64,000 bases of DNA from assembly GCA_025459125.1 (NCBI GenBank), contig JALORE010000012.1, positions 1 through 64,000 on the forward strand, in the 5' to 3' direction. Shown here one piece after another: positions 31,594 through 41,839 of the stretch (its first letter is position 1; each line of letters starts with the position of its first letter). This DNA is from Planctomycetota bacterium. GTDB taxonomy: Bacteria > Planctomycetota > Phycisphaerae > Sedimentisphaerales > Anaerobacaceae. Made by a program: the position numbers and the translations under genes. The notes below the pieces were generated by a model. The model saw only the letters and a program-made list of their open reading frames with translations. It was not told the origin of the DNA and did not search any database.

Positions 31594-33027
31594 CTACTTC
31601 TCCTCTGGCGCAGCGGTCCGGGCGGCCTGGCGCTGCTGTTTTCGCTCCAGCCGCTTCTTCTGTCTTTCAGCCTGCGGTTCGGAGGGCGGCTGCGCCGTCC
31701 AGCGTTTGCTCTGTCTGCTTAACGGTTCGGCCATCTCATCGAGCCAGGCGTCGTACCGCCCGGCCAGCTCCCGAACCTTGTCGGGGTGCTTACCGGCGAG
31801 ATCCGTGGCCTCCGAGGGGTCGGCCGCCAGGTCGTATAACTCCATCTTCGCGGGGTGCGCGACGAGTTTCCAGTGGCCGCGGCGAACTGCCCATTCGCCG
31901 GATGCGCCACCCTCGCTCCAGAACAATTGCTCGTGCAAAGTCCCGGCTTTGCCTTCGAGGACAGGCAGCAGGCTCTTGCCGTCGAAGGGCTTGCGAGTCG
32001 GGGCCGGCAGCCCGGCCGCATCCAGCACGGTCGGCAGGATGTCGAAGGAGATGACCGGCGTGTCGATGCTCCGGCCACCCTGGAACCGAGCCGGCCACGA
32101 GACGACAACCGGCGTGCGGATGCCTCCTTCGTAGTTCCACTGCTTGAAAGCGCGCAGCGGCGTATTGGCCGCGTGCATCGCGTTCGAGCCGCCGTTGTCC
32201 GTCAGGAAGAACAGCAGCGTATTCTCCCACGCGCCTTCCTTCTTAAGCGTCTCCACGACCCGCCCGACGCCGGCATCGAGGTGCTGGAGCATGGCCATCA
32301 AGGTGTTCCGCAGCTCGTCGCCCGTGTCGAACCGCTTGATGTCCTCGGGCGGCGCTTCGGCCGGGGCATGGACGGCGTTGTAGGCCAGGTGGACGTAGAA
32401 CGGGCGATCCTTGTACCGCCGGATGAAGGAGACCGCCTCATCCGTCAGGCGGGTGGTGAGGTAGCCCTCGTCCCGGATCGGCTCGAAGCCCCGGTAGATC
32501 GGCGACTCGGGGTCGTCGAGCTTGAAGTAGTCGTGCGCCCCGCGACCGAGGAACCCGTAGAACTCGTCGAACCCGCGGGCGCAGGGGCTGTATTCGCGGG
32601 TCAGCCCGAGATGCCACTTGCCGAACGCCCCGCACGTATAGCCGGCGGGCTTGAGGAACTGCGGGAAGATCTTCTCCTCCAGCGGCAGACCGCTGCCGCC
32701 CTCCCCCGCGGTGTAGATCCCCGCCCGCTGCTGGTAGCGTCCCGTCATAAGCCCGGCGCGGGTCGGCGAGCAGACGTTGCCGCTAATGTAGCCCTGTGTG
32801 AAGAAGATCCCTTCACGGGCCAGGGCATCCATGTGCGGCGTGGACACCTCCCTGGGATGGTGCGGATTGAAGCTGATGTCGGCGTAGCCCTGGTCGTCCG
32901 TCAGGATGACCACGATGTTGGGCGGGGCCGCCCGGCGCTCGTTGCCGCGAACGCATCGAAGCACCGTCAGCACGGCCGCCGCCGCACCGATCTTGTGCAG
33001 AAAGGCTCTTCGCGTCACATCATTCAT
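31594..33027 (-). CDS. Sulfatase (arylsulfatase-like)
   Basis: CSPTRAGLMTGRYQQRAGIY signature, NIVVILTDDQGYAD, FLTDNGGSN. Confidence 0.94.
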   Translation of the reverse strand: MNDVTRRAFLHKIGAAAAVLTVLRCVRGNERRAAPPNIVVILTDDQGYADISFNPHHPREVSTPHMDALAREGIFFTQGYISGNVCSPTRAGLMTGRYQQRAGIYTAGEGGSGLPLEEKIFPQFLKPAGYTCGAFGKWHLGLTREYSPCARGFDEFYGFLGRGAHDYFKLDDPESPIYRGFEPIRDEGYLTTRLTDEAVSFIRRYKDRPFYVHLAYNAVHAPAEAPPEDIKRFDTGDELRNTLMAMLQHLDAGVGRVVETLKKEGAWENTLLFFLTDNGGSNAMHAANTPLRAFKQWNYEGGIRTPVVVSWPARFQGGRSIDTPVISFDILPTVLDAAGLPAPTRKPFDGKSLLPVLEGKAGTLHEQLFWSEGGASGEWAVRRGHWKLVAHPAKMELYDLAADPSEATDLAGKHPDKVRELAGRYDAWLDEMAEPLSRQSKRWTAQPPSEPQAERQKKRLERKQQRQAARTAAPEEK

Positions 33028-33625
33028 TCAGCTCGGTCAGGTAGATGTTGCGGAAGCGGTGCTGGCCGCCGCCGGGGACCTCGGCCTGCAGGGCCAGGTA
33101 GCCTTCGGCGGGCTCGCCCAGGCCATCGGCTTCCCAGGCCGGCGTGCCGTTGACCGCCAGGGCGGCTTTCGTGCCCTGCACGGTCAGCTTGAACTGGTTC
33201 CACTGGCCGGGCTTGATCAGGCCCTGGCTGCGAGCCGCCGGCAGGTCACTGAGGTTGCCCTCCTGGCCCTGCATCAGGTTGACCTGGTACCGGGCGGGCC
33301 AGGGCCGCTTCGGCGGGATGGTGTCGTAGCGGAAGTAGATGCCGCTGTCCCACTTCGTCTCTTTCAGCGGCTTCCACTCGAACTCCAGAACGAAGTCGCG
33401 GTATTTCTTCTCGGTCTGGACCAAGCCGTTGCCCTTGACGATGAGAATCTCGCCGTTTTCCACGGTCGCTTCGCACGTGACGAGCGTCCAGCCGTTCAGG
33501 GTCTTGCCGTCGAACAACGCCACCCGGGGACTACCGCCAGCCTTTTGGGACGAGCCGACCTGGCAGGAAGCGGCGAAGAGCGCCAACACCGTCACGAGGG
33601 TGCAAACTGCGTGTAATGCCTTCAT
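33020..33625 (-). CDS. DUF1080 (3-keto-disaccharide hydrolase-type) lipoprotein
   Basis: LFDGKTLNGWT, DFVLEFEWKPLKETKWDSGIYFRY, GQWNQFKLTVQG; FAASC lipobox. Confidence 0.9.
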   Translation of the reverse strand: MKALHAVCTLVTVLALFAASCQVGSSQKAGGSPRVALFDGKTLNGWTLVTCEATVENGEILIVKGNGLVQTEKKYRDFVLEFEWKPLKETKWDSGIYFRYDTIPPKRPWPARYQVNLMQGQEGNLSDLPAARSQGLIKPGQWNQFKLTVQGTKAALAVNGTPAWEADGLGEPAEGYLALQAEVPGGGQHRFRNIYLTELNE

Positions 33626-33745
33626 AGAACCTCTCACAATGACCTCAACCGTAGAATCATTCCGGCCCGTAGCGTCACCGGGGACACCAAACCGGGCGCC
33701 AGGGTAGTCTCCCGCCGCCGCGAAGTCAAGACGTGCCGGGCGCAT

Positions 33746-33770
33746 AAAAAAAGCCAGCTTCCCTGCTGGC
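33746..33770 (-). terminator. Rho-independent terminator
   Basis: Minus strand gccagc-agggaa-gctggc-TTTTTTT. Confidence 0.8.
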
Positions 33771-33926
33771 CGGCGGGCAGACACGGAGGACTGGTATGTC
33801 TGCCCGCCTCGGTGTGTGGCGAACTGAGGCACTCATCTGTGAAGGAGGTACAAATGGGCCGTCATTCAATTGTTTAGACGGTCGATGCCGCAGCGCGTTC
33901 CGCTTTTTTTCGGCACGTCCGCTTTT

Positions 33927-34262
33927 TTATTCCGTGCGCGGGCACTTGCCCAGGCCGCAACCGCCGCAATCCGGGGGCGGGCAAGGAGCCGCCGGGGCCT
34001 CCTGCGGGCAGCAGCCGGCAGCCTTCTCGCAAGTTGCTTTTGGACAAGCACTTGCGCATTGATCGGTCTTGGCGCAGCAGCCGGGCTTGTCTGTCTTGCA
34101 GCAGGCGTCGGTCCCCTGCCAGGGGCAGCCGTCACAGTCGCCCGGACAGGCCACCGGCGCGGGCGTGCTTGGCTTGTTCACGTATCCGGCTACCAGAACG
34201 GTTCCTGCCGCCAGACCGACAACGACGATGGAAGCAAGAATGATGCTCTTGGACAGGCTCAT
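33927..34262 (-). CDS. Cysteine-rich exported/membrane-anchored mini-protein
   Basis: N-terminal hydrophobic segment (SIILASIVVVGLAAGTVLVAGY) then 16 Cys in roughly 75 residues; terminator downstream. Confidence 0.7.
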   Translation of the reverse strand: MSLSKSIILASIVVVGLAAGTVLVAGYVNKPSTPAPVACPGDCDGCPWQGTDACCKTDKPGCCAKTDQCASACPKATCEKAAGCCPQEAPAAPCPPPDCGGCGLGKCPRTE

Positions 34263-34533
34263 AACGGCTCTCCACAACTCCAACGATCTCCGGGCGCGGT
34301 TGCGATAACCGCGGCAACCTCCGGATTCTGATTCCTATACTGGCTCGACCGGCCGCAGGTTCGCGTCAAAATGGGCGCTTTGCGGCTACGACCATTATCG
34401 TCCCGCGAGCCGGCCGGGTCAAGCTTTCGGCGAACCATCGCCGGGAGCGGTGATTGCCCGCCTCCTTTGGCTGCTTGACGACCGGATTCGCCCCGGGTTC
34501 CGCATTTTTTCGCACGACGCGGACGCTTCGGAT

Positions 34534-34562
34534 TTGACCGTGCCGCGGCACGAGATTATAGT
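34534..34562 (+). promoter_or_regulatory. Promoter for guaB
   Basis: TTGACC-N17-TATAGT, about 50 nt upstream of ATG 34613. Confidence 0.6.
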
Positions 34563-34612
34563 ACTCCGTTTAGCTTAACCAGGGGAGCGGAAGTACTCTT
34601 GGAGCTCTGCGA

Positions 34613-36085
34613 ATGAACAATAGCAAGATCACCGCCGAAGGCATTACATTCGATGATGTGCTGCTGGTCCCCGGCAAAAGCGACATCGTGCCGAGCCAGG
34701 CCGATACGAGCACGAAGCTCACGGCCAATATCCCCATCAATATCCCGATCGTCTCGGCGGCCATGGATACCGTGACCGAGGCGGCCCTGGCCATTGCCCT
34801 GGCCCAGGAAGGCGGCGTCGGCATCATTCACAAGAACCTGAACATCGAGGCCCAGCGCCGCGAGGTCTCGAAGGTCAAACGCTCCGAGCACGGCGTCATT
34901 CTCGACCCGGTCACCCTCTCGCCCCGCGAGCCGGTCCGACGGGCCCAGGAGCTCATGGCCGAGCAGAACGTCTCCGGTATCCCGATCGTCGAGGGCAAAA
35001 AGCTTGTCGGCATCCTGACCCGCCGCGATCTGAAGTTCCTCCGCGACTACAGCGTCCAGATCAGCGAGGTCATGACCAAGGCCAATCTCGTGACCGGGCC
35101 GGCGGGCACCACCCTCGAACAGGCCAAGGAAATCCTCCAGAGGCATAAGGTCGAGAAGCTGCTGCTGGTCAACGGCAAGGGCGAGCTGGCCGGACTGATC
35201 ACAATGCGGGATATCGACCGCGTCCAGCAGTACCCGCGGGCCGCGAGGGATAAGCGCGGCCGGCTCATCGTCGGGGCCGCCGTCAGCGTCCACGACTACG
35301 AGCGGGTCGAGGCGCTCATCGCGGCCGATGTCGATGTCATCACCGTCGATACCGCCCACGGGCACTCGCAGAACGTCGTCGATACCGTCCGGCGGATCAA
35401 GAAGGACTACCAGATCGACGTAATCGCGGGCAATATCGCCACCGGCGACGCCGCCCGGGAGTTGATCGACGCCGGCGCCGATGCGGTCAAGGTCGGCATC
35501 GGGCCCGGGGCCATCTGCACCACCCGCATCATCTCCGGCGTGGGCGTCCCGCAGGTCTCCGCGGTCATGGACTGTGCCGAGGTAGCCAACAAGCAGGGCA
35601 TCCCCGTCATCGCCGACGGTGGCATCCGCCAGTCGGGCGATATCACCAAGGCCATCGCCGCCGGAGCCTCGTGCGTGATGATCGGCTCGCTGTTCGCCGG
35701 CCTGAAGGAAAGCCCCGGCCAGCTCGTCATCTACAAGGGCCGGCAGTTCAAGGAATACCGCGGTATGGGCTCGCTCGGCGCGATGGTCAAAGGCTCGGCC
35801 GAGCGTTACGGCCAGTCCAGCACGACCGAGGTCGGCAAGCTCGTCCCGGAAGGCGTCGAAGGGCGGGTGCCCTACCGCGGCTCGCTGAGCGATTTCGTCT
35901 ACCAGCTCGTCGGCGGTCTGCGGGCCGGCATGGGCTACTGCGGCGCCCGTAACATGAACGAGCTGATGACGAAGGCCCGCTTCGTTCGCGTGAGCATGGC
36001 GTCGGTCAGCGAGTCCCATCCGCACGACATCCAGATCACCAAGGAAGCCCCGAATTACTCGGCCAGTCTGCCGTTCGAAAGCTGA
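34613..36085 (+). CDS. guaB: Inosine-5'-monophosphate dehydrogenase
   Basis: [27 protein letters not shown] catalytic loop, tandem CBS region, [13 protein letters not shown]. Confidence 0.97.
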   Translation: MNNSKITAEGITFDDVLLVPGKSDIVPSQADTSTKLTANIPINIPIVSAAMDTVTEAALAIALAQEGGVGIIHKNLNIEAQRREVSKVKRSEHGVILDPVTLSPREPVRRAQELMAEQNVSGIPIVEGKKLVGILTRRDLKFLRDYSVQISEVMTKANLVTGPAGTTLEQAKEILQRHKVEKLLLVNGKGELAGLITMRDIDRVQQYPRAARDKRGRLIVGAAVSVHDYERVEALIAADVDVITVDTAHGHSQNVVDTVRRIKKDYQIDVIAGNIATGDAARELIDAGADAVKVGIGPGAICTTRIISGVGVPQVSAVMDCAEVANKQGIPVIADGGIRQSGDITKAIAAGASCVMIGSLFAGLKESPGQLVIYKGRQFKEYRGMGSLGAMVKGSAERYGQSSTTEVGKLVPEGVEGRVPYRGSLSDFVYQLVGGLRAGMGYCGARNMNELMTKARFVRVSMASVSESHPHDIQITKEAPNYSASLPFES

Positions 36086-36093
36086 GGAAGATC

Positions 36094-36170
36094 GGAATGG
36101 AACCATGGAATGAGGGGGGGCCCGAGGCGGTTCTTCCCAATATTCCAGCATTCCCGTACTCCAATATTCC
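36094..36170. repeat. Octamer-type (nnnATTCC) intergenic repeat
   Basis: aatattcc agcattcc cgtactcc aatattcc at 36139-36170, with imperfect inverse ggaatggaaccatggaatgagg at 36094-36115. Confidence 0.75.
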
Positions 36171-36182
36171 AAAGGTTCTTGT

Positions 36183-37724
36183 ATGACCCGTGAGATGATC
36201 GCCATCCTGGACTTCGGCAGTCAGTATATCCAACTGATCGCCCGCCGGGTCCGCGAGCAGAACGTATACTCCCGCATCTTCCCCGCCCACGTGCCGTTCG
36301 AGGAGTTGTCGAAGCTGCCGCTCAAGGGCATCATCCTCTCCGGCGGTCCGGCCAGCGTCTACGAGGCGAAGGCCCCCCGTTGCGACGAGCGCATCCTCGA
36401 TTTGGGCGTGCCGACGCTCGGCATCTGCTACGGCATGCAGCTCGGCTGCCAGATGCTCGGCGCCGAGGTGAATCCCGCCCGCCGGCGCGAGTACGGCCGG
36501 GCCGGCCTGACGATCCTCGACAAATCCGACCTCTTCGCCAACCTGCCCGACGAAACCCTCGTCTGGGCCAGCCACGGCGACCAAGTCGCCAATCCCGGCC
36601 CGGGCTTCGTCAAGCTCGCCCAGACGAAGACCTGCCCGTGGGCGGCGGTCCGCCACGCCGAGAAACGCTTTTACGGCGTGCAATTCCACCCGGAAGTCAG
36701 CCACACGCCCAAGGGGCCCGAGATCCTCCGGAACTTCCTCTACGACATCTGCGGCTGCGCCGGCGACTGGAAGATGAGCGATTTCGTCGCCGAAACGGTC
36801 CAGGCCGTCCGCCGGCAGGTCGGCGACGCGCGCGTCATCTGCGGCCTCAGCGGCGGCGTCGATTCCTCCGTCACGGCCGCCCTGATCCACCAGGCGCTCG
36901 GCGACCAGCTCGTGTGCATCCTCGTCGATAACGGCCTGCTCCGCCGCAACGAGCGGGAGAGCATCGTCTCGACCTTCCGCGACCACTTCCGCATGGACCT
37001 CCGCGTCGTCGACTGGTCCCACCAGTTCCTCACCGCCCTTTCCGGCGTGACCGACCCGCAGCAGAAACGCAAGATCATCGGCGCCGAGTTCATCGCCGCC
37101 TTCAAATCTGAGGCCTGTCAAATCCCCAACGCGAAGTTCCTCGCCCAGGGCACGCTCTACCCCGACGTGATCGAATCCGGCGCCAAGGACGGCAATCCCG
37201 CCGCCAACATCAAGCTCCACCACAACGTCGGCGGCCTGCCCGCCCAGCTTGGCTTCGAGCTGGTCGAGCCCTTGCGGGAATTGTTCAAGGACGAGGTCCG
37301 CGTTGTCGGCGAATATCTGGGCCTGCCGGAGGATATCGTCTGGCGGCATCCCTTCCCCGGCCCGGGCCTGGGTGTCCGTATCCTCGGCGAAGTCACACCC
37401 CCGCGGCTCGAAGTCCTGCGTGCGGCGGACGAAATCCTGATCGACGAGATCAAGGCCGCCGGCCTCTACCGCCGCATCTCGCAGGCTCTGGCGGTCCTGG
37501 TCCCGGTCTCGACCGTCGGCGTCATGGGCGACGAGCGGAGCTACGAAAACGTCGTCGCCATTCGTGCCGTGGACACGACCGACTTCATGACCGCCGACTT
37601 CTCGCACATCCCCTACGAGGTCCTGGGCACGATCTCCAGCCGGATCATCAACGAGGTCCGCGGCGTCAACCGCGTCGTCTACGACATCTCCAGCAAACCG
37701 CCCGCCACCATCGAGTGGGAATAG
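36183..37724 (+). CDS. guaA: GMP synthase (glutamine-hydrolysing)
   Basis: [12 protein letters not shown] amidotransferase nucleophile, [33 protein letters not shown]-terminal PPATIEWE. Confidence 0.97.
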   Translation: MTREMIAILDFGSQYIQLIARRVREQNVYSRIFPAHVPFEELSKLPLKGIILSGGPASVYEAKAPRCDERILDLGVPTLGICYGMQLGCQMLGAEVNPARRREYGRAGLTILDKSDLFANLPDETLVWASHGDQVANPGPGFVKLAQTKTCPWAAVRHAEKRFYGVQFHPEVSHTPKGPEILRNFLYDICGCAGDWKMSDFVAETVQAVRRQVGDARVICGLSGGVDSSVTAALIHQALGDQLVCILVDNGLLRRNERESIVSTFRDHFRMDLRVVDWSHQFLTALSGVTDPQQKRKIIGAEFIAAFKSEACQIPNAKFLAQGTLYPDVIESGAKDGNPAANIKLHHNVGGLPAQLGFELVEPLRELFKDEVRVVGEYLGLPEDIVWRHPFPGPGLGVRILGEVTPPRLEVLRAADEILIDEIKAAGLYRRISQALAVLVPVSTVGVMGDERSYENVVAIRAVDTTDFMTADFSHIPYEVLGTISSRIINEVRGVNRVVYDISSKPPATIEWE

Positions 37725-37729
37725 GTCCT

Positions 37730-37764
37730 GATTTTCGATTTATGATTGTTGATTTGTGATTTGC
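37730..37764. repeat. Solitary arm of heptamer repeat, (GATTnnn)x5
   Basis: gattttc gatttat gattgtt gatttgt gatttgc. Confidence 0.75.
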
Positions 37765-37865
37765 CACGGCGGGGTGTGCCCTGCCCATCTCCCCCGTCCG
37801 CGCATGGCCAGCGCCGCGGCCTGTGCCGTCGGCTACAAAAGTGCCCCCAGTTCGGCCCGATACTC

Positions 37866-40800
37866 TTAGGACGCAAGTTCGGGGTCTGGGGTCGAAGTCG
37901 AGGGCTGGGGTACCTCACGTCCCAAGACAAACCATCGCTCCACAGTCTCAACAATTTGTTCGCGGACACGCTCGTCCCCCGTGCGGCTTTCGGCTAGTTC
38001 CCGAAACCGTGCCAGTGCCTTTTCCAGGCGGACGTTGACACGGTCGAGCAGTTTGAAGCATGGATCTGTGTCGGCAGGCAGCGTCACCCTGCCGCTTACG
38101 CCCAGATTGGCCAAGCGCACGATCAGTTCGGCCTGGGCGTGAGAGGGGCAATCGACGTGGCTTCTCCGGGCCTTTCCGAAGTAGACCGTATCCGGATCGA
38201 ACATCGGGGACGGCGACAACACGGCGGGACGCTCTTCCGGGATGTCCACCAGGACGTTCGACTCACGGTACTGACCGACCCACTCGGCCAGAGGCGTGGC
38301 ATCCTCCAGCGCGGCGGCATCCCAGACATCTGCCGCCAGATCGTGGACACTGAACCGCTGGTTGTTGGATTTTGCCCGTTGCTGCATCTTCTCGATTTCG
38401 ACCACACGAATCTCGCGAAAGTGCCGCGCGGTGGCCTCATAGAGCCGCCCAACCAACTCATCCCGCTCTTTCGGGTCCGAAACACCCAGCAGTTCGAAGA
38501 CGGCATCATCCAGATCCCGGCGATCGCGCTGGTGCAACTCCTCCGCCAGCACCAGTGGCGCGGCGGCAATCCTCCTCGCTCTGTCGGGCGTATGGCAGTC
38601 CATGAGTTGCTCTTCCACGAGGCGCCCCACCTCGCGCCGACTCATGCGATCCAGAGCATCAACGAGCCGCTTTGTCACGCCCGCCGGGACACCGCGCGGG
38701 TCTGGCACCTCCAGGAGGTTCACGTCCACCACTTCGGTCTTGAGATTACCCTCGGTTCCCGCAAACCGGCCGTAGAATGTCTTGAACAGGCCGACCAGAG
38801 TAGAATTCAGAATCGCCACGAGCGAGAGTTGCTCATCGCCACAGAGGATCTCCGACGCAATGTCATAGAGATTACAATTGCAGATAATCTGACCTGGGTT
38901 CGCAGGGATGATGTGACGGTATTGCTGGGCCTTGGGCCAGAATGCGAAGCCGGGTTTCACCAGTCTTGTCAGATCATACCATGGATCCCGAGCGGCGCAG
39001 GTCGACCGTTTTGGAGCCGGCTTGCCCTTCGACTTGTCCGAGGCAAATGTGGCGGTCATGCCGTAACGCAGGTAGCGCCAGACCCAAGGGGCCTTGGTCT
39101 TCAGCTTGTCCATCGGCTCACTGACCAACAACACCACGCGGTCCAGGTCACGGCCAGGCACGACAGGCCGGTCCAACTTCATCAGACTATGGACTTCCGG
39201 GGCCAGGTACTTGGCCTCAACCGGGTGAACGCTGCCGTCGCCGGCTTCAATGATCCTGAGCTTCCGGGATTCCACGTCTTTGCGTGGTGCGCCACCCGCG
39301 TGCTGCCGGAAGGCACGGTCGCCTTCGTGTTTCGCCAGTATCTCGGCAGTGACATCCTTGGGCATGAAGAAGGCGTCGCAACCGCTCGTGATGCCGCGGC
39401 GGATTGCCGCTATCTCTCCCAGAGCAACGAAACGCGGAGCGAATCGACGCATGATCCCGAAGTAGATATCTGGCGCGCGAACGTATCGACCCCACTTGCC
39501 TGCGTGGTAATCGCCGTTCTCCTTCCTGTGCTTCGCCGGCTCGGCCGGCGTAGGCATGCTCTCGTGAGGCTCAGACGCGTGTCCGTTCTCATATTCCTCC
39601 GCCAAGGGCTCCAAGTCCACGTCGCCCAGGACCATGCCGGCGCGCACCCCGTCATTCCACAGGTCGCGTTGGGTCTTGATGATGAGGCGCATATCCTGGT
39701 CCTGGTAGTCCGTCTCGACCCCCAGAATTCGGTACCGCAGCGCTTCCAGGGAGGCTTGCCGAGCATCTTCGTTCTGGCCGGGTGGAACCCCGATGATATC
39801 CGCCAGGCGGCGTGAGAACCGCACGAATCTGACTTGGTTCTCCATGCGGGCGGCTTCATCATCGCAGCGTTGCAGGATCGTCACGCAGGTCTTGACCCGC
39901 GCGTCCTCAAACCACGGCTCGGCGGCGCTCTCCATGATCGCCAGGATCTTGAAGTGTCGCAGCAACCAACCCTGCAGCGCGAAGCCGTACTCCACGTCCA
40001 GCCAGGACGAACTGGTCAGGAAGCCAAAGTAGCCGGTCGGTTTGAGAAGATGTGCAGCGACGGGCCAGAAGTAGCAGTGCAGATCGCTCCGCCCACTCAA
40101 CTGGAGATCGGGCCACGCCTCACTGGCAAGCCCACTGAAGCGGGTCTTGTCCGGCTTCTCGACCTTCTCCTGGCGGACATAGGGTGGATTGCCGACCACC
40201 GCGTCGAGCTCCGGCAGAAGGACCGGCGTATGATCCGAAGACTTGCCCGGGACGGGAATCTCACAGAAGGGCTTCTCCCGCTGGACATCGAAGAAATTGC
40301 ATCGGGCGATCCGTGGGTAATTCGCCTCGTCATTGATCTCCCGCGCGGCAAGGTTCAGCGTTGCCAGATGGGCCGGATAGAGGGCGATGTCGCAGCCGAA
40401 CAGTTCCCCGATCAGGTCCAGATGCGCGCGGGATGGATCGAGGTGACGCTTGCGGTAGTACGCGCGGACGAGGAAGCTGCCCGATCCGCACGCTGGGTCA
40501 AGGACGACATCGGAACCGCTGCGGACGCAAAACGTGTTGATCAGGTCTACGACATCATCGCCGGTAAAGTGCTGGCCGAAGCGATGACGCTCATCCGGAC
40601 CGATCAGCTTTTGGAAGATGCGTCCAACCACATCGGACGGGACTTCGCGGAAATCTACGGACTCAATCCCGCGCAGCATGCCGCGCCAGGCATCCAGAGA
40701 GGTGTCCGGATAGAAGACCAGACCGGCCGCCCAGTCCTCGGCTTGGGGCATCAGTATCGGCTCATAGTCGCCGCTCCGATCCACAGCTCGCTGGAACAGA

Positions 40801-41678
40801 CGGTTGAATGCGGCCAATGCTTCCTCCGGCTTTCTGAGAGAGGGACGCAGTTCGAGCCGTGGCAAGTCGCCGAAGCGTGCGCGCAGGGCCTTATAGAAGA
40901 TGAGCCGGTTCGCCCACACGTAGGCCAGGGTCTTGGCCATGTTGTCCACGGCTTTGACCCAGTCCTCCGCCGGCGTACGAACGAAGGTCCATTCCTGATC
41001 GTGCATCCACCGCTGGACGCGGAGATCGAAGGACTTGTTCCTGTTCGTATGCTCGAAGATGTACGAAGCAGTCAATTGCACCGGCCAGTCGAGGTGGCCT
41101 TCCAGGGAACGGATGAAGATGTCGTCCGGAGGCAACCACTGACGCCGACGCCCGGAGAGGGTGTCGGCCAAGTCGTGTAACAGGTCGGGGAGGAAGCAGG
41201 TCTTGATGAAGCGCAAGTTCTCTTCGCGGGCGACCTCTCCGGCATTCGCGAGATTCCGTGCCAATCGCCACGCGCGGACGCGCCGGTCAATCAAGGGCCG
41301 GTCCCACAGGCTGCGGTCAAACAGCGCGAATTCGTTGACATTCCACGTGAAGAAGAACTGGACGTTCGCGTTGTCCGCTTTGGTGAAGGCGTCTTGCATG
41401 AGCTCTTCAGCAAATGCAGAGCGCCCTTCGTATGTTCCTGGGAGCTTCACCTCCCCACACAGAACCACGTTGCCCGCCGTGTCGAAGAAACGGAGATCCT
41501 TCCGCTGGCGCCGACCTGTGCCCGTCCCGAAGCCTTCGAGGCGGGCATCATGGATGGGGTGATAGACGCCGGGATTCTGGCTCACCAGGATGGCGATCGC
41601 GGTCGCCATCTGCCCACAGAAGTCAACTTCGTGGATTGCGGGTTTGGGTGAAGCCACTCTCGTGCCTTTCCGTGACAC
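37866..41678 (-). CDS. Single-polypeptide Type IIG-like restriction-modification protein (nuclease-like N-terminus plus N6-adenine methyltransferase plus C-terminal specificity region)
   Basis: RRQRKDLRFFDTAGNVVLCGEVKL (PD-(D/E)xK-like), DPACGSGSFLVRAYY (motif I), AVVGNPPYVRQ (motif IV), TaqI-like specificity-type C-terminus. Confidence 0.8.
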   Translation of the reverse strand: MSRKGTRVASPKPAIHEVDFCGQMATAIAILVSQNPGVYHPIHDARLEGFGTGTGRRQRKDLRFFDTAGNVVLCGEVKLPGTYEGRSAFAEELMQDAFTKADNANVQFFFTWNVNEFALFDRSLWDRPLIDRRVRAWRLARNLANAGEVAREENLRFIKTCFLPDLLHDLADTLSGRRRQWLPPDDIFIRSLEGHLDWPVQLTASYIFEHTNRNKSFDLRVQRWMHDQEWTFVRTPAEDWVKAVDNMAKTLAYVWANRLIFYKALRARFGDLPRLELRPSLRKPEEALAAFNRLFQRAVDRSGDYEPILMPQAEDWAAGLVFYPDTSLDAWRGMLRGIESVDFREVPSDVVGRIFQKLIGPDERHRFGQHFTGDDVVDLINTFCVRSGSDVVLDPACGSGSFLVRAYYRKRHLDPSRAHLDLIGELFGCDIALYPAHLATLNLAAREINDEANYPRIARCNFFDVQREKPFCEIPVPGKSSDHTPVLLPELDAVVGNPPYVRQEKVEKPDKTRFSGLASEAWPDLQLSGRSDLHCYFWPVAAHLLKPTGYFGFLTSSSWLDVEYGFALQGWLLRHFKILAIMESAAEPWFEDARVKTCVTILQRCDDEAARMENQVRFVRFSRRLADIIGVPPGQNEDARQASLEALRYRILGVETDYQDQDMRLIIKTQRDLWNDGVRAGMVLGDVDLEPLAEEYENGHASEPHESMPTPAEPAKHRKENGDYHAGKWGRYVRAPDIYFGIMRRFAPRFVALGEIAAIRRGITSGCDAFFMPKDVTAEILAKHEGDRAFRQHAGGAPRKDVESRKLRIIEAGDGSVHPVEAKYLAPEVHSLMKLDRPVVPGRDLDRVVLLVSEPMDKLKTKAPWVWRYLRYGMTATFASDKSKGKPAPKRSTCAARDPWYDLTRLVKPGFAFWPKAQQYRHIIPANPGQIICNCNLYDIASEILCGDEQLSLVAILNSTLVGLFKTFYGRFAGTEGNLKTEVVDVNLLEVPDPRGVPAGVTKRLVDALDRMSRREVGRLVEEQLMDCHTPDRARRIAAAPLVLAEELHQRDRRDLDDAVFELLGVSDPKERDELVGRLYEATARHFREIRVVEIEKMQQRAKSNNQRFSVHDLAADVWDAAALEDATPLAEWVGQYRESNVLVDIPEERPAVLSPSPMFDPDTVYFGKARRSHVDCPSHAQAELIVRLANLGVSGRVTLPADTDPCFKLLDRVNVRLEKALARFRELAESRTGDERVREQIVETVERWFVLGREVPQPSTSTPDPELAS

Positions 41679-41839
41679 ACATCAACCGAGTTCCTGGGCC
41701 TTCGAAAGACCCCATGATAGTATCGGCACCGCCGCAACGCAAGAGCCGGGGAAGTGACCACTCATAGGGGGTGCACCGGCAAACCCAATGGGAGCAGGAT
41801 TCTGCGGGCATGAGGATGGTGCGGATCGGGTGAGAGAGC

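Noticed and set aside
34556-37607. Long minus-strand ORFs 34556-36205 and 36036-37607
   Set aside because: Antisense shadows of guaB and guaA; the first also reads through the octamer repeat ([12 protein letters not shown]).
38139-41180. Plus-strand ORFs 38139-39815 and 39834-41180
   Set aside because: Antisense of the Type IIG-like gene, no motifs.
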